From Agaricus subrufescens (taxonomy: Eukaryota > Basidiomycota > Agaricomycetes > Agaricales > Agaricaceae), in the NCBI GenBank assembly GCA_029945375.1, contig CM057062.1, positions 2,309,564-2,373,563 on the forward strand: DNA of 64,000 nucleotides, written 5' to 3'. Each line of letters begins with the position of its first letter. Position 1 is the stretch's first letter. Below the pieces are notes generated by a model. That model was not told the origin of the DNA. It was given only the letters and a program-made list of their open reading frames with translations, and made no database searches. The position numbers and the translations under genes are program-made. This document shows, piece after piece, positions 34,300 through 46,585 of the stretch.

Positions 34300-35227
34300 T
34301 CAGCCTCTCTCAGGAATCTCTTACAAACATGCCCCAAGCACCATTCCTGCTCCTGTCAAACAAAAAATTTACCATATACTATTCTCTTTGTTCACCCTGT
34401 CAAATGAAATTGGTCAGTTACATGGGGTCATCAGTCTGCTCCTTCCATCATCACTTTATTGATAAAAATCTTCCACAAGCAGTGTTTGCAATTCAGTGCT
34501 GGCTACCTTGGAACAATCCCAATCTCAGTGCCAGTTTTCTACACATTCCATTGACAACCTAGATGTGCCTGCCATTGAGCATTGTCTCACTATTTTGGAA
34601 AAATTTCTTCAACCACAGCCTCTCCTACAAAATTTTGGCACACCTGGAGATGGAGCCAAAATTCTGAGTGAGTATACATCATCCTACAGTAAAGTTCATA
34701 TGCACCTTCACAGCAGAATTCTATGCACCTTTAACCCATTTCTCCCTCAAACAAACTCACTAGCTTGTGCCCTGAGGGATATCATTGAGGTTGGGGATTG
34801 TTGTGAGCTTCCAGGGCAATCAGGCCAGCTAGGGATCCATCTCTCTGAGGCTGTCAATGTATCCATGCTGAGTGTGAGACATGTCCAGCCTAGCCTGGTA
34901 TCATCCTCTTCTGCAACCAAGGCTCCCAAAGATATCCTGCTTTGGGAGTTTGTTAATGATTTGCATGACCTACCTCCAGTTGTGCAAGTCCATGCACCAG
35001 CTGAGTTGCTACTCAAAGGCTCTTTGCTGCATCATTCCTCCACAGGGGGGTTTGTACTTCTGGCCAATGGAACATATTCACTCAAGCTTGCTGCTGCATC
35101 TGAAACTTGGCAACTCTTCCCAACTTTGAGTACCTTTCCTTTATGTGTCATTGTACTGGAAATAGTAAATAACTGGGGTTCAGCCTTGACCTGTCTATAT
35201 TCTGTTGGCATACATAGCTCATCCTAG
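34300..35227 (+). pseudogene. SUN-domain protein relic
   Basis: The ORF 34496-35227 carries a recognisable SUN (Sad1/UNC-84) domain: IIEVGDCCELPGQSGQLGIH, LSEAVNVSMLSVRHVQP, SSSATKAPKDILLW, and VIVLEIVNNWGSALTCLYSV. Upstream, GDGAKILSEYTSS matches the 'PDFAL..GA.ii..lTS.Ty' lead-in of fungal SUN proteins. SUN proteins sit in the inner nuclear membrane and link to KASH proteins; here no transmembrane helix or coiled coil can be joined in frame upstream, and the segment lies in CpG-poor repeat DNA. The usual Trp in 'GdCW' is Cys. Probably a dead or transposon-carried copy, although the 243-codon frame is uninterrupted. Confidence 0.6.
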
Positions 35228-36829
35228 AAATGTCAATAATTATGATATATATACCTACGCATGTGCATTCCCAGTTGAAGACTAAGTGCAGTGCTGTGTG
35301 CTAAGGGCCTAGGCAATCAAGTTGATGTGGCCAACTTGGCCATAAAGTCGGTACTAACCATATAGGGAATGACTAGAGTCTGAGAAAGTTGCGTCTAGAC
35401 AATCATCCCACACAACCCAGGGAAAGCCAGGATGGCAGTGGGGGGCAGCATGGTGAGCAAGAACAAGCACTACAGTGCTGCCTCTCATTCTCTGCAAGAA
35501 TATAGAAAATATAGTAGACCAATAGAATACATTTACTTTTGGTTGACATCAATCCCAAAAGCACTGTACTCAAGGCTGGGACCATTCTGCTTCCAGCTAT
35601 CATCCCTCCTGCTCAATCTTTTTTGTTGACTTAAGGTCAAGTGCCCTTAAAACCCTTGAGGAGGAACTTCAAGCATATGACTTGCTTGAAATTGAGCCTT
35701 CAGGTGAAGAACTGGACTATGATATTGATTCAGTGGTTGGAGATGTATTATTGGAATGATAAAAGATAGTTGATATAAGTTTAGTATCTGAATGTGCTAT
35801 GAGTATCTCAAATTACTTTGCACACAGTCTACTTTGCAGTCATTGATGCTGTGCTCTGTCATACCCAGGGAGTAACTGCAGTTGGTGTCACAAGTCAGTC
35901 ACAAGTCATCCAACTTTTCACCTTCATGTCAACTACTGTCATCAAGGTGCCAACTGGCACAGCTCTGCTAAGTGTCCCTGACTATGGATCAATATGAATG
36001 ATGCTCACCAGTTACTTAATGTCATGTTTGTGCAACAACAATCTCAAGCAACAGCCCATCCATAACACCCTCTCTGCTAGCCTGTATAGTTGTAGCAACC
36101 TCCTGGACAGAACCACTCTGAAAGAAGGGCACATACTGAGGTTCCACCTGGCTGAATATTTCCAGCAATCTGTTTTTGCTTCCCTGTTGGATCCAACCTG
36201 TTGTGTCTACTCCTGGAGGTTCATACCCACAGAGAGCATATTTGTCTTTTGGGTATACATTAATACCAAGACTGGTGTTAGAATAATAATAGTATTAGAT
36301 GCTTGCATAAGCTTGTACTTTATTTAGATAGATATACTTTATCTCTCTGAGCATTGAGTGACTCATAGCTCTGCCTAATTGTGTATGTGGATACCTGTAG
36401 CTCATGCTCTTCTAAGCTGAGCAATTATGCTTATAATATGTGACCCACAGTAAAGGATTTACCTGTGGATGGAGTAGTAGTTTAGTACATTGTCAAAGAC
36501 AGACTGGTAGCCGCTAGTTTTATCATAAAATGTTGGTTACTGCCAATTGAGAGTTTTCATAATAGCCAATGCATGAGGTTTATGAGTTATCCAATCACAC
36601 ATTTATTTGTGCTATCATTATTGGTTGTTGGCATTATCATTTAAATAGGTTGGCACTCTCATTGCTATGAATTAGCATTTTCATTATTTCAAACTGGTAT
36701 AATCATTGTGTTTTAATCAATTCTCCCATCATTCCATCACCGTTAACATCAATAAGTGATTAGGCCACCAATCTAGATCATCAGTATCTCTTTCCATCAA
36801 TACATCACTCATCCATCACTGCATCACTA
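35228..36829. other. AT-rich stretch with unassigned ORF fragments
   Basis: 35630-35757 reads LKTLEEELQAYDLLEIEPSG then an acidic end and TGA. 35998-36327 is a 109-codon ORF (EGHILRFHLAEYFQQSVFAS) with no recognised domain. 36600-36830 is rich in CATCA words. No complete gene. Confidence 0.3.
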
Positions 36830-37520
36830 CTCCCATCAACAATCCCATCAGTGATTCCATCAACAATCCCATCAGCCCCATCAAAGTGGTAGTGCAATAA
36901 ATTGTTGCTCAATTGCTGGTTATTGGCTGGTTCAATTGTTATGAAACTTAAAATAGGCAGTAATATACATACATGATATCTTTATATATATATGCAATAC
37001 TATGCTGTACTGAGCAGCACATTGCCTGATATGGCAGTGCTTTTCTACTGTGAGCGCATTTCTGGGCCCCTCTGAATGAAATGCATATCAATAGAGAGCT
37101 CTTGTAAATGGCTTTCCAACGAGTGCTGTTGCGCAATATTTGGTTAAGAAATGAGAAAGATATGAACCACTTACATTCTTAATATAAACAGGGCTGTTGA
37201 GGATAATGCTCTAGAAGCTAAACAATAATTCGCATTTTTAGGGTAGAAAATGCACTTTATCCACACATTCTTTCTATAATTTCTTTCAATAAAACTGTGG
37301 AGCAGTAGCTACTGAGTGTCCCTATTGAATGTAAAAAAACCCCTTGTTAATTGAGCAAGGAATGAGGGAGATGAACCTAAAAAAGCATTCAAAAGGAGGA
37401 AGAGCATGAAATAAAGCAAAGAACTAATACCATATACATGCACTATTCGTGTCTAAGTTGCTTTTTTACATGTATCTGCATCCCCTCTTGCTCAATTAAC
37501 AAGGGGTCTTTTGCATTCAA
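36830..37520. repeat. Dispersed non-coding repeat, copy 2 (inverted relative to 25624-26400)
   Basis: Shares several blocks with the first copy in reverse orientation, including the ATCCCATCA-rich end, the GCATATTGCCTGATATGGCA-type block and the ACCATATACATG block. Non-coding. Confidence 0.6.
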
Positions 37521-37743
37521 CTATGCACAGTTATTGCAGGTCAGTAGAATTTTACTGCACACAGTTGTCCCAGGTCAGTAGAATTTTACTATGCACAGTT
37601 ATCCTAAGTCAGTAGAATTATACTTGGGCACATTTATCCCATGTCAGTAGAATTCTACTATGCACAGTTATTGCATGTCAGTAGAATTCTACTGCACACA
37701 GTTGTCCCAGGTCAGTAGAATTCTACTGCACACAGTTATCCCA
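37521..37743. repeat. About 38-bp minisatellite, left part (right part 52013-52215)
   Basis: Roughly six units built on CAGTTATCCCAGGTCAGTAG followed by AATTCTACT. Element A inserted in the array: after its 3' LTR the repeat resumes (GTAGAATTATACT...) with more degenerate units to about 52215. Confidence 0.8.
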
Positions 37744-37748
37744 GCTCA

Positions 37749-38022
37749 TGTTATGATCCCCTGACCCAGGACCATATGCTACTTCTCTATTTGTATAATT
37801 TGTCCCACATGTTTACTCAGCAGTTTCCCATCATTAGTCAGACACCTTGGGTATACTTACTCAACCTGACTTCTATTTCCATTATTAGGTAGTCAACTCT
37901 TCTATAAATAGCATGGTAATACCCTGTATTCCTTACACTTTACCAACTCACTATTTTCCCTTATCACTCTCAAGTCTTTGCCTTAAGTTGCAACCTGAGC
38001 TAATCACTATAAGGTTGTAACA
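37749..38022 (+). repeat. 5' LTR of element A
   Basis: 274 bp, TG...CA; preceded by TSD GCTCA. The following TTTGGTAAAGTG is where the primer-binding site should be, and the same sequence follows the LTR of B. Confidence 0.9.
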
Positions 38023-38100
38023 TTTGGTAAAGTGTTGTAAAGCTCACCTTGCAGGAAAGACCTCTAGTCATTGAGGCAGGAACCAACTAGGCTCAGTATA

Positions 38101-39616
38101 TGAGCACAGACAAAATCAAACAATTTGGATTGACTTCAAAATTCTCTTCTACAAAGGACATCAAAATGGAAACAGATTTGAAGCACTCAGAAACACAGGC
38201 AACCACAAGACTAAACAGTCATCTGAAAATGATGAACAGGAACCAGAAGAACCAGAACTGGCTCAGGTACCAAAGAACACACCACTTGACAACAACATCA
38301 ACAGATTAGCCAGAGAACTCAAAGAACTTGAACTGAGAAAAATGGCCAGCAACAATAACACCATTGAACAGAAGACCAACCATGCTCAAATCAACTACAA
38401 GATCCTCCTGGACCCCAGAGTGTTCAGAGGAGACAGGAAGAAATTCAACAACTGGTGGAGAGTAGAAGTTTTCCTCAGATTCCACAAATATCAGGACTCT
38501 GACTCAAAGATCCTTATCATCACAAACCAACTTGAAGGAGAAATACCTGGATGGATTGGCCAACAATGGCAGAACAAAGTAATCAACTCTGAAGACACTG
38601 CAGATTGAAACACCTTTTCCCAAGAAATCATTGATACTTTCTCACCTGGAAATGAAAAGGAGATCACCAAAGCTAAGATCAAAACATTCAAATAAGGAAA
38701 CGTGCACACAAATGACTTTCTAGTCAAATTTGCTGCCCTGGTCCACCAATTGGGCACCAGCAAAGATCATGCCCTCTACCTCCTGAAACACCACACCAGA
38801 CCTGATGTCATCCACACCATATTAGGCTACCCATCCTCAGCAATCCCCAAAGATCTCAGAGGATGGAGATTGGATCTATTGGAAAAGGATGGGAATCTAA
38901 CAAAAAGTGCAGAAACAACCAACACACTGCTACTGGAGTCACTTATGGAGGGAATGGACAACCAATGGAGATAAGAGCAAAGAAACTGGAATGGTCCACT
39001 GATGGAAAACCCAAATGCCTCAAATGCAGCAAATTTGGACACATCAAAAAAGAATGCCACTCAGGATTATAGATCCAACATTGAATGCTATAATTGTGGC
39101 AAACCAGGCCACATTGCCAAAGTATGCCAAAGCCCCAAGAAACAAACCAAGATCTGTGCCATCACCAGCAGAGAGGAAGGAACTGCCAAAGAAACTCAGA
39201 AGGATTTTCTGAAAGGTTTGGAGTAGGCACAAACTCATGAACCAATGTATCTAGTCATATGCAAAATCAATATGTTTGCCCCCAAAAATGACTAGGAGTG
39301 CAAGAACTAATACTCAAACCTAAGATAACCAAACCCAATGGTGAAAGCTTCAAAGCCAAAACAATGCTCAATTCAGGATGCACACACACCTGCATTGACA
39401 AACAAATGGTACACAAACAACAACTTACTACCCACAAACTCAAATGACCTATCCTCACCACCAACACTGATGGAACACCAAGTGGAAAAGAACCCATCAC
39501 CAAATTTGTCAACCTGAACCTGGACATGGAAGGACACTGAGAATCTATCAACACCATAGTAGCCAAACTAGATTCTGCAGACATCTTCATCAAACACAAT
39601 TGGCTAACCAAACATG
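38101..39616 (+). pseudogene. Element A gag and protease remains
   Basis: Pieces in different frames: MSTDKIKQFG start (38101), capsid-like VFRGDRKKFNNWWRVEVFLR and GEIPGWIGQQWQNK, HTNDFLVKFAALVHQLG, two zinc knuckles (CLKCSKFGHIKKEC and CYNCGKPGHIAKVC, about 39014-39136), then a protease region with MLNSGCTHTCID, in which the catalytic Asp found in B (MLDSGCTHTCID) is Asn. Several TGA/TAG stops. The protease breaks off at about 39618, at the D-LTR fragment. Confidence 0.8.
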
Positions 39617-39618
39617 TG

Positions 39619-40036
39619 ATAGCATTTGGTGCTAGCTTGACTTGTCTTGCAGTCTGTCTCAAAGTGCAAAGGCAGGTCAAGGCTCTCCAAGTTTGTTGAG
39701 GCATCACTAGGGTGGACTTGCTACCCCACCCAGATAGTTGTCTAACCCATCCTGTTGAGGACAGTTGTTGCAAGCTTAGCCACTTGTCACAAAGGTTCTA
39801 ATTGAAATGGCATAGGTCTGGAAGAGGTCTCTATTCAGTCAAGACTTGTTTCACATTTCTATTCTACCCCTATTTTCATTTAATACTTAATTGAGACTCT
39901 TACTTTCACTTTCTTTCTGATTTATTCTCCCCACAAACTATACTTGAGACTTGGTGTATTTCAAAGGGTCGCATTTGTATTCAATTTTATATTTTTATAT
40001 TTATCTTTCCACATTTACACCAATCTAGTCTCTTCA
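39619..40036 (+). repeat. Fragment of an element-D LTR inside A
   Basis: Matches the last 420 bp of the D LTR (48907-49324) up to its CTCTTCA end. It joins A's protease directly to A's integrase (ATGGTATCCCCA), so about 2.5-3 kb of A pol is missing at this point. Confidence 0.8.
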
Positions 40037-40048
40037 ATGGTATCCCCA

Positions 40049-40342
40049 TGTTACGACCTTATAGCGATTAGCTCAGGTTGCAACTTAAGGCAAAGACTTG
40101 AGAGCGATAAGGGAATATAGCGAGTTGGTAAAGCATAAGGAAATACAGAGTATAACTACGCTACTTATAGATGAGTTGACTACCTAATAATAGAAGTAGA
40201 AGTCGGGCTGAGTAAGTATACCTGAGGTGTCTGACTAACGGTGGGAACGGCGCTGAGTAAACATGGGAGACAAGTACACAAATAAGAGAACGGTAGCATA
40301 TGGTCCTGGGCCAGGAGACGGTAACGGAAATAGATCATAACA
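40049..40342 (-). repeat. 3' LTR of element B
   Basis: 294 bp, TGTTACGACC...ATAACA on the plus strand; TSD CCCCA on its outer side. Confidence 0.9.
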
Positions 40343-41300
40343 TCACCCTCCGTTCAGGCTTCAGATTCCGATAGACATGTGCAAAGAGGTTGTTTAAGAG
40401 TTTTCTTTTAGTGTCAGCCATAACCCATTGATTGGTTTGTTCATTGAAACCAATGAAGTGAGGGGCGTTGTCTCGTCCTCCACTGATGATATGTGCAGGC
40501 AATCCTTTGAAAGTTTCATTCTTTCCTTTCTTGTTGAGTAGGATGGTGAGGATAACGTTCCAGTATGAAGTTCTTTCTCTAGGAGTCTTGTACCGTTTGT
40601 TGTTGTGGGCAAAGGAATAGGTGGTGGGGGCTTTGATTTCGGCGGGCATGATGGCCGGGGGAATGAAGTTCAGGTAGCGGAAAAGGCAGTCGGCTTCTTC
40701 AGCTAGCTCAGGTGAGTGGAGATTAGAGACGTTATCCAAACCCGGGGGTCGATTTTCTTTGTTGGAGTCTTCCTCCATATGGTTATCCTCTTGTTTCGGG
40801 ATAGGCAGGGGGGTAGGGTCGGGGATAGGGGTTGGTATGATCTCGGCAGGGGGGGTGTTTGGTCTAGTTTTGGGTTCCAGACGATAGGGCTTGCAGACTG
40901 CATCTGCGGCGGCAAGTTCCTCGGCAGTTCCGACTCGATCTAGGACATTGAGCATTCCGACTGAGTGACAGGCAATAGAGTGGGCGTTGAATTTGATATG
41001 GGTGGTGGTTATCTTGGTGATTTCGGTTAGGAGTTTATTGAAATGATCTCCAATGATTCCTTCGTCTCCTCCGCAGAGTCTGATGGGGGCAATCACTCCT
41101 CCTGTGATGTTCTGGGCGTTGTTGTTCATTTGAATGATTGAGGCTCCAATCTCTTGGAGTTGAGCCATGGCATGCAAGATCCTGAGAAGGTAGCGGCGTC
41201 GGGCGATGGTGGAGTGTCATCATTGGATGTAATCAATGTGGATGGTTTCGTCGATGGGGATGGCAATAGTATGCATGGTCAGGTTGGTGTTGGGGTTCAT
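40335..41300 (-). CDS. Element B second post-pol ORF (about 280-320 aa), unknown function
   Basis: The uninterrupted ORF 41177-40335 starts MHAMAQLQEIGASIIQMNNN. Upstream codons from about 41300 (MNPNTNLTMHT) are homologous to A's ORF but contain two stops. It has a Pro-rich middle (IIPTPIPDPTPLPIPKQ), SNKENRPPGL, and a C-terminal region TYSFAHNNKRYKTPRERTSY, SGGRDNAPHFIGFNEQTNQW. The copy in A (50795-51697) shares the SNKEN.PPGL and APHF/SPHF.....TN.W landmarks at low nucleotide similarity, which suggests past selection on the protein. No transmembrane or env-like features. Confidence 0.65.
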
Positions 41301-41423
41301 GTTGGCTTGGAGTTCAAGCAGGGGGGTGTACTGAGTGGTTAGCGCAATGTTGGGCAGGATGGGTTGAGGGAAAGTAAAAGACGATCTGATTTATATTGTT
41401 TCCTCCTCCCTATTAGGCAACTC

Positions 41424-41609
41424 CTACTGTTGCTGGTTGTTTTCTTTGGCCGGTGCTTCCCATCCATCTCCCCAAGTTCCGTTTGCGGCCCATCCATGGG
41501 CGTTCGGGTTTATCTCCTCGGTGAGATCTTTCAATTTGTCTTCCATCAACTGCAATTTTCTCATGATCTTCTTGATCATCTGCCTCTCCTTCCTCATGAT
41601 TTTCACCAT
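41424..41609 (-). CDS. Element B first post-pol ORF, 61-aa coiled-coil peptide
   Basis: MVKIMRKERQMIKKIMRKLQ, then EDKLKDLTEEINPNAHGW and a Gln-rich end. A carries the homologue at 50476-50670 (MVHVMGQELKLIRKLKKWLA, then DLTKEIRPNGWNTNGTW), with one in-frame TAG. A helical start and the NGTW..GW end are conserved. Confidence 0.6.
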   Translation of the reverse strand: MVKIMRKERQMIKKIMRKLQLMEDKLKDLTEEINPNAHGWAANGTWGDGWEAPAKENNQQQ

Positions 41610-41732
41610 GTGCTCCTTCTCTTCTTTATTTGGGGCGTTTACCCCTTTTGGTCAATCGTAGATGAGTGGGACATAGGTGTGGGCATATCTGTTATCCACA
41701 TCTGTTACTGCACTGTAAATTTCAATGAGTTC

Positions 41733-42245
41733 TCACTTGGCGGAGCTCCGGAAAGAGTCAATGATGAGGTTGTGGTAGGCCTCTTGTTCGGAGGTGGTGG
41801 TGATGGTTTTGGCGGTGTTCTGGGTGCTCATGATGTCTTCTTCGAACCAATAGATGATGCTATACCGGTGGTTGTGTTGTGGCTTTCCTTTTATATCACA
41901 GGAGATTGTTGTGTTTCCTATATTTGGATAGAAGGTCCTGTGCATTCTCAAGGTCTGTTGCTGATTGCCACGTATCCTCAGAGTTGTCATATCCTTTCCA
42001 GTGTACCAGGTATTGGGTTCCTCAGCCTTTCTTCTTATGTCCACGGATCTCTTCCACTTCATATTCTTCTTTGTTATTAATAATGTCCAGAGGGGGTGGA
42101 GGTGGGGTCTTTGACAGTTGAACTCGGGTTTGTTGAACTTGGTGAGAAGCGATGAGTGGAAAACGTCGTGTATTGCCCAGGTTTCAGGTAATTTTAGACA
42201 GAAAGAGGTTTCTCCAATGGGTTCTAGAATTTTGAAAGGTCCGTA
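41733..42245 (-). pseudogene. Element B integrase C-terminus and chromodomain
   Basis: In the frame following the integrase: a proline-rich linker, EEYEVEEIRGHKKKG, one TGA, then GTQYLVHWKGYDNSEDTWQS, the chromodomain signature, and DLENAQDLLSKYRKHNN before a TGA. In A the corresponding codon is His (KKKGHGLQYLIHWKGY). Confidence 0.75.
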
Positions 42246-44840
42246 TCATTTGTTGTCAAATTTTCCTGAAGGGCGGTTTGATTGTACGTTTGTTGCTTCT
42301 AGGAAGACGAGATCTCCTCTGGATAAGGGGTGCCTTTGCCGTTTCAGATTTCTGCGTTCAGACATGGTGGAGTTGTATTCTTCTAATGCTGCTTGTGCTT
42401 TGTTTTGGGTTTTTTCTAATTCTGCGGTGAATTTGTTGGCCAGGGGGTTATCCGAGTTAACGGTTAGGTTTCCTTTCCACGGGTGGATGCCATATGTGAG
42501 GGAAAACGGGGTTTGTTTGGTTGCAGCGTGGGTTTTGTCATTGTATTGGAATTCCGCAGTAGGGAGCCATTTTGCCCAATCGTTTTGTTTGTAATTGACG
42601 AAGTTTTGCAGGTAAGATTCCACTTCTTGGTTAATCCTTTTGGTTTGTCTGTCGGTTTGGGGGTGGTAGGCAGTGGACAGGTTTCTTTCAATTCCTAGGG
42701 CGGAGCATAATTCTTTCATGAATTTGGAGGCAAACTGAGGTCCTCTGTTGCTAATAATGCGCTTGGGTATTCCATGTATGCACCAGATATCTTTCTTGTA
42801 GATTTCGGCTAGTTGCTTTGATGTGAGAGAGGTTTTGGTGGGAATGAGGTGGATCATTTTGGAGAAGTGGTCAACTATTATGAGTATGGCGTCGTGGTCC
42901 TCGGATTTAGGTAGGGGTCCTATCATATCTATAGATATTTCTTGCCATGGTGCTTCGGGGATGGGTAGCGGTTTGAGGGGTGTGTGACCGGGTTGTCGGT
43001 TAATTTTGTTCTTCTGGCATTTGGTGCATCCTTTTACAAATCTTTTGACATCCGTCTTGATCATGGGCCACCAGAAGGTTTGTTTAATAAGTTCGAGCAT
43101 GCGGTAGGATCCTGGGTGTCCAATATCGGGTGGATCGTGGTGGTCCAAAAGTATAGATTCTCGAAGTTTGGGTTCGTCTGGTACATAGATTTTTCCGTTT
43201 TGGTAGGTGATGCTGTTTTCTTCCCAGAATTGGTTGGGTCTTTTGTTTCTTTCCTGTGTGACACGGTGTTCTTTGTGGTTGGAGTTACTGATTAGTTTCA
43301 GGATGTCGGGATCCACGGAGATGGAGAAGTTTCGGTTTATGAGCATGGTGGTTTCCAGTGAGGTGGGGATTTCAGATAGAGTTCATAGGATTATGTGGTC
43401 TTTGAACATCTCAATTTGGGTTTCTTCTTTGGGGGTTTTGTGTCGGAAGAGTCTGGATAGGATGTCGGCCTTTACATTCGTTTTGCCGGGGATGTGTCAG
43501 AGTAAATAGTCATATTCTTGGAGCATGAGGTACCATTGGGCCTGGCGGGCATTCAACTTCTGTGGTTCACGGAAATATTTGAGATTTTCGTGGTCAGTCC
43601 AGATTTCAAATTGATGTTTAGTGTCCAGTAGGTAGTGTCTCCAGTTCTTGATTGCCTTGACTATGGCGAGGAGTTCTTTGTCATAGATTTCATAGTTCTT
43701 TTCTGCTTTGGTGAGGGCTTTAGACATGAAGGCAACTGGATGCCATTTTCCTTCTTGTTCTTGGGATAGGACTGCTCCAATTCCTACATTAGATGCATCG
43801 GTCTCGAGTCTGAATTTTCCTTCATTGTCTGGTAGGGCTAGGATGGGTTTGTTGGTGATGGCGGTTTTGATGGCTTCGAAGGTGTTTTGTTCTTCAGTTG
43901 TCCATTTCCAGGGTTTTGGTGTCTTACCTCCCTTCAAGGCATTGAGCAGTGCAGTGAGAGTGTGAAAGTCCTGAATGAATTGTCAGTAGAAATTTGCAAA
44001 ACCAATAAATCGTTCAATGTCCTTTACGCAGGTCGGGGTTTTCCAGTTTCGAACTGATTCGACTTTTTTGGTTTCCATGCTTGCTTGGCCATCGCCGATG
44101 ACCATTCCGAGCATCGAGATTCGGGTTGTGTTGAACTCACATTTGGTTCGTTTGAAACACAGGTTGTTTTCGTCTGCTATTTTTAGGAAACGCAAGGTTC
44201 GTTCTTCTAATTCAGTCAGGGAGTTGGCAGGGATGGCAAAATCGTCGATGTAGTTGACTAATGAACCATCTTGGATCATTTCTTGGAAGATGGTGGTCAT
44301 CCAGTGAGAGAAAGTGGCTGGTGAGTTGCACATTCCAAAGAACATTACCATCAGTTCGAAGAGTCCGCGATTAGTGAGAATGGTGCCCTTCCATTTGTCT
44401 CCTTCTTTGATTTGTACGTTGTTGTAGCCCCAGATGATGTCGAGCTTGTTGAAGTATTTGGCGTGTTTCAGTTTTCCAATGACTTCGCTGATTAGTGGTA
44501 AGGGGGTTTTGTCCTTGATGGTAACCGTGTTGAGTTTGTGGTAGTCCTGGCACAGCCTTAGTGATCCATCTTTCTTGGGTACGAAGAAGCATGGAGCAGC
44601 GTAGGGGCTCTTTGATGGTCAAATGCATTTAGTGGTGAGATTCTTGTCCACAAATTTATTGAGCTCGATTTCTTCTTTTGGGGTCATCTCGTAGACTTTG
44701 GCATCGATTTCGTTAGGGGCATCCAGTAGTAGGTTGACCTCGTGGTCCCATTGAGTTCGTTCAGGCAGTTTGTCAAAGTTCTTTTTGTTGAAAAGGTGGG
44801 TGTATGGCCGCATGTACACTGGTAGGTCAAGGGGGTTCGT
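42246..44840 (-). pseudogene. Element B RT, RNase H and integrase in broken frames
   Basis: RT remains include MVMFFGMCNSPATFSHWM and the active-site YIDDFAIPANSLTELEE (44351-43983). RNase H has GAVLSQEQEGKWHPVAFMS and TDHENLKYFREPQKLNARQA (43937-43497). Integrase (43346-42246) has the HHCC zinc site (ending GCTKCQKNKINRQPGH), IDMIGPLPKSEDHDAILI, GIPKRIISNRGPQFASKF and YHPQTDRQTKRINQEVESYL. The second catalytic Asp is Asn (ISNRG in place of ISDRG). Frames are interrupted between domains by stops. Confidence 0.85.
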
Positions 44841-44891
44841 GGGGTCGGGTTCTTTTTCTTCTTCGAAGTCTTCCCATTTGGTCTGGAGGTG

Positions 44892-46507
44892 TCATAGGTG
44901 TTCTGGTAGTGAGAAATTGGTGTGTTTGCTTGAGCATTCAGGTGGGCATCTAGAGAAAGATACGGTTCCTTGGTTCCAATCGATTTCTGGGTTGTGTTTG
45001 ATTAACCAATTGTGTCCAATGAAGATGTCCACTGAGTCTAGTTCAGCAACTACTGCGTCGATGGTTTCTTGATGTCCTTCTATGTTTAGATCCAGGTTGA
45101 TGAATTTGGTAATAGGTTCTTTTCCGCTTGGGGTTCCATCAGCATTAGTTGCCATGATAGGGCGATTGAGTTTATGGGTGGGGATCTTCTGTTTGTAAAC
45201 AGTTTGTTTGTCAATGCAAGTGTGGGTACATCCAGAGTCGAGCATTGTTTTGGCTTGAAACGTTTCTCTGTTGGGTTTGGTGATTTCGGGTATTAACTCC
45301 TGCACTCCTAGTTGTTTCTGAGGGCAAACGTATCAATTTCTCATTTGGCTAGGTACATGGGTTCATGAGTTCATGCCTACTCCGAACCTTTGGGAAAATC
45401 CTGTTGAGCTTCTTCAGTGGTTCCTTCTTCTCTGGTAGTGATGGCACGAATCTTGGTTTGCTTCTTGGGGCTTCGGCAGACTTTGGCGATGTGGCCCAGT
45501 TTGCCACAATTATAGCATTTGATGTTGGATTTGTATCCTCCGTTTCAGCATTCCTTCTTGATATGACCAAATTTGCTGCATTTGAGACATTTGGGTTTTC
45601 CGTCTGTGGACCATTCCAATTTTCTGGCTCCGATCTCCATGGGTTGTCCATTTCCTCCATAAGTTACTCCGGTGGCGGTGCGATGGTCGTTTTGTCGTCT
45701 CTCAGTGTCCTCCCATCCTTTTCCTACGGATCCTATGGCAGCAATCCATCCTTTAAGAGTAGTGGGGATGGCAGTTGGGGGATATCCCAAAATGGTGTGG
45801 ATGACATCTGATCTGGTGTGTTGTTTCAGGAGGTAGAGTGCATGGTCTTTGCTAGATCTAGATTGATGGACAAGGGCAGTGAAGTTGACAAGGAAGTCGT
45901 TGGTGTGAAGGTTTCCTTGTTTGAAGGATTCAATCTTGTCTTTGGCGATCTGCTGCTCATTTCCGGGTGAGAAAGCCTCCACAATTTCTTCGGCAAAAAC
46001 TTTCCAATCTGCAGTGTCATCGCCTTTAATAATTTTATCCTCCCATTGTTTGGCAAACCATCCTGGGATTTCTCCTCTCAAGCAGTTGGTGACGAGGAGT
46101 ATCTTTGAATCTGTGTTGTTGTACTTGCTAAATCTGAGGAAAATTTCCATTCCTCTCCACCAGTTGTTAAATTTATTCCTATCTCCATGGAAAAATCCTG
46201 GTTTCATAACATCCTTGTGGTTGATCATGTTGGTGGACTTGGTATCGGTGTTGTCAGTTGCCATTTCTCTTAGTTCTAGTTCTTCGAGTTCTCTTGCTAG
46301 TCAATTTAGGTCTTCATCGAGTGGCATGTTCTTTGGTATTTGTTCTGGGTCAGGTTCTTCTGGCTCTTGTTCATCGTTTTCGGATGAGGGTTCTGTTTCC
46401 TGGTCTTCCTCATGTCTGAGGGCTTCAAATCTGTTTCCGTTTCGATGTGCTTCGTAGAAAAGTGTTTCAAAGTTGATTCCGAATAGTTCTGTGTCATCTG
46501 TGCTCAT
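44892..46507 (-). pseudogene. Element B gag and protease
   Basis: The start at 46507 (MSTDDTELFGINFETLFYEA) leads to a TGA at 46301-46303. The frame resumes as MATDNTDTKSTNMINHKDVM (46264), HGDRNKFNNWWRGMEIFLRF, GEIPGWFAKQWEDKI, to zinc knuckle CLKCSKFGHIKKEC, then a second knuckle CYNCGKLGHIAKVC after another TGA, and a protease with MLDSGCTHTCIDKQ (45305-44892) that keeps its catalytic Asp. Confidence 0.85.
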
Positions 46508-46585
46508 ATACTGAGCCTGTCGTGGTTTCCTGCCTCTGTGACTAGAGGTCTTTCTGCAAGGTGAGCTTTACGACGCTTTACCAAA

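Noticed and set aside
40716..43509. Plus-strand ORFs of up to 238 codons over element B
   Set aside because: They are complements of gag-pol coding sequence, rich in Phe/Ser/Cys as expected for antisense frames.
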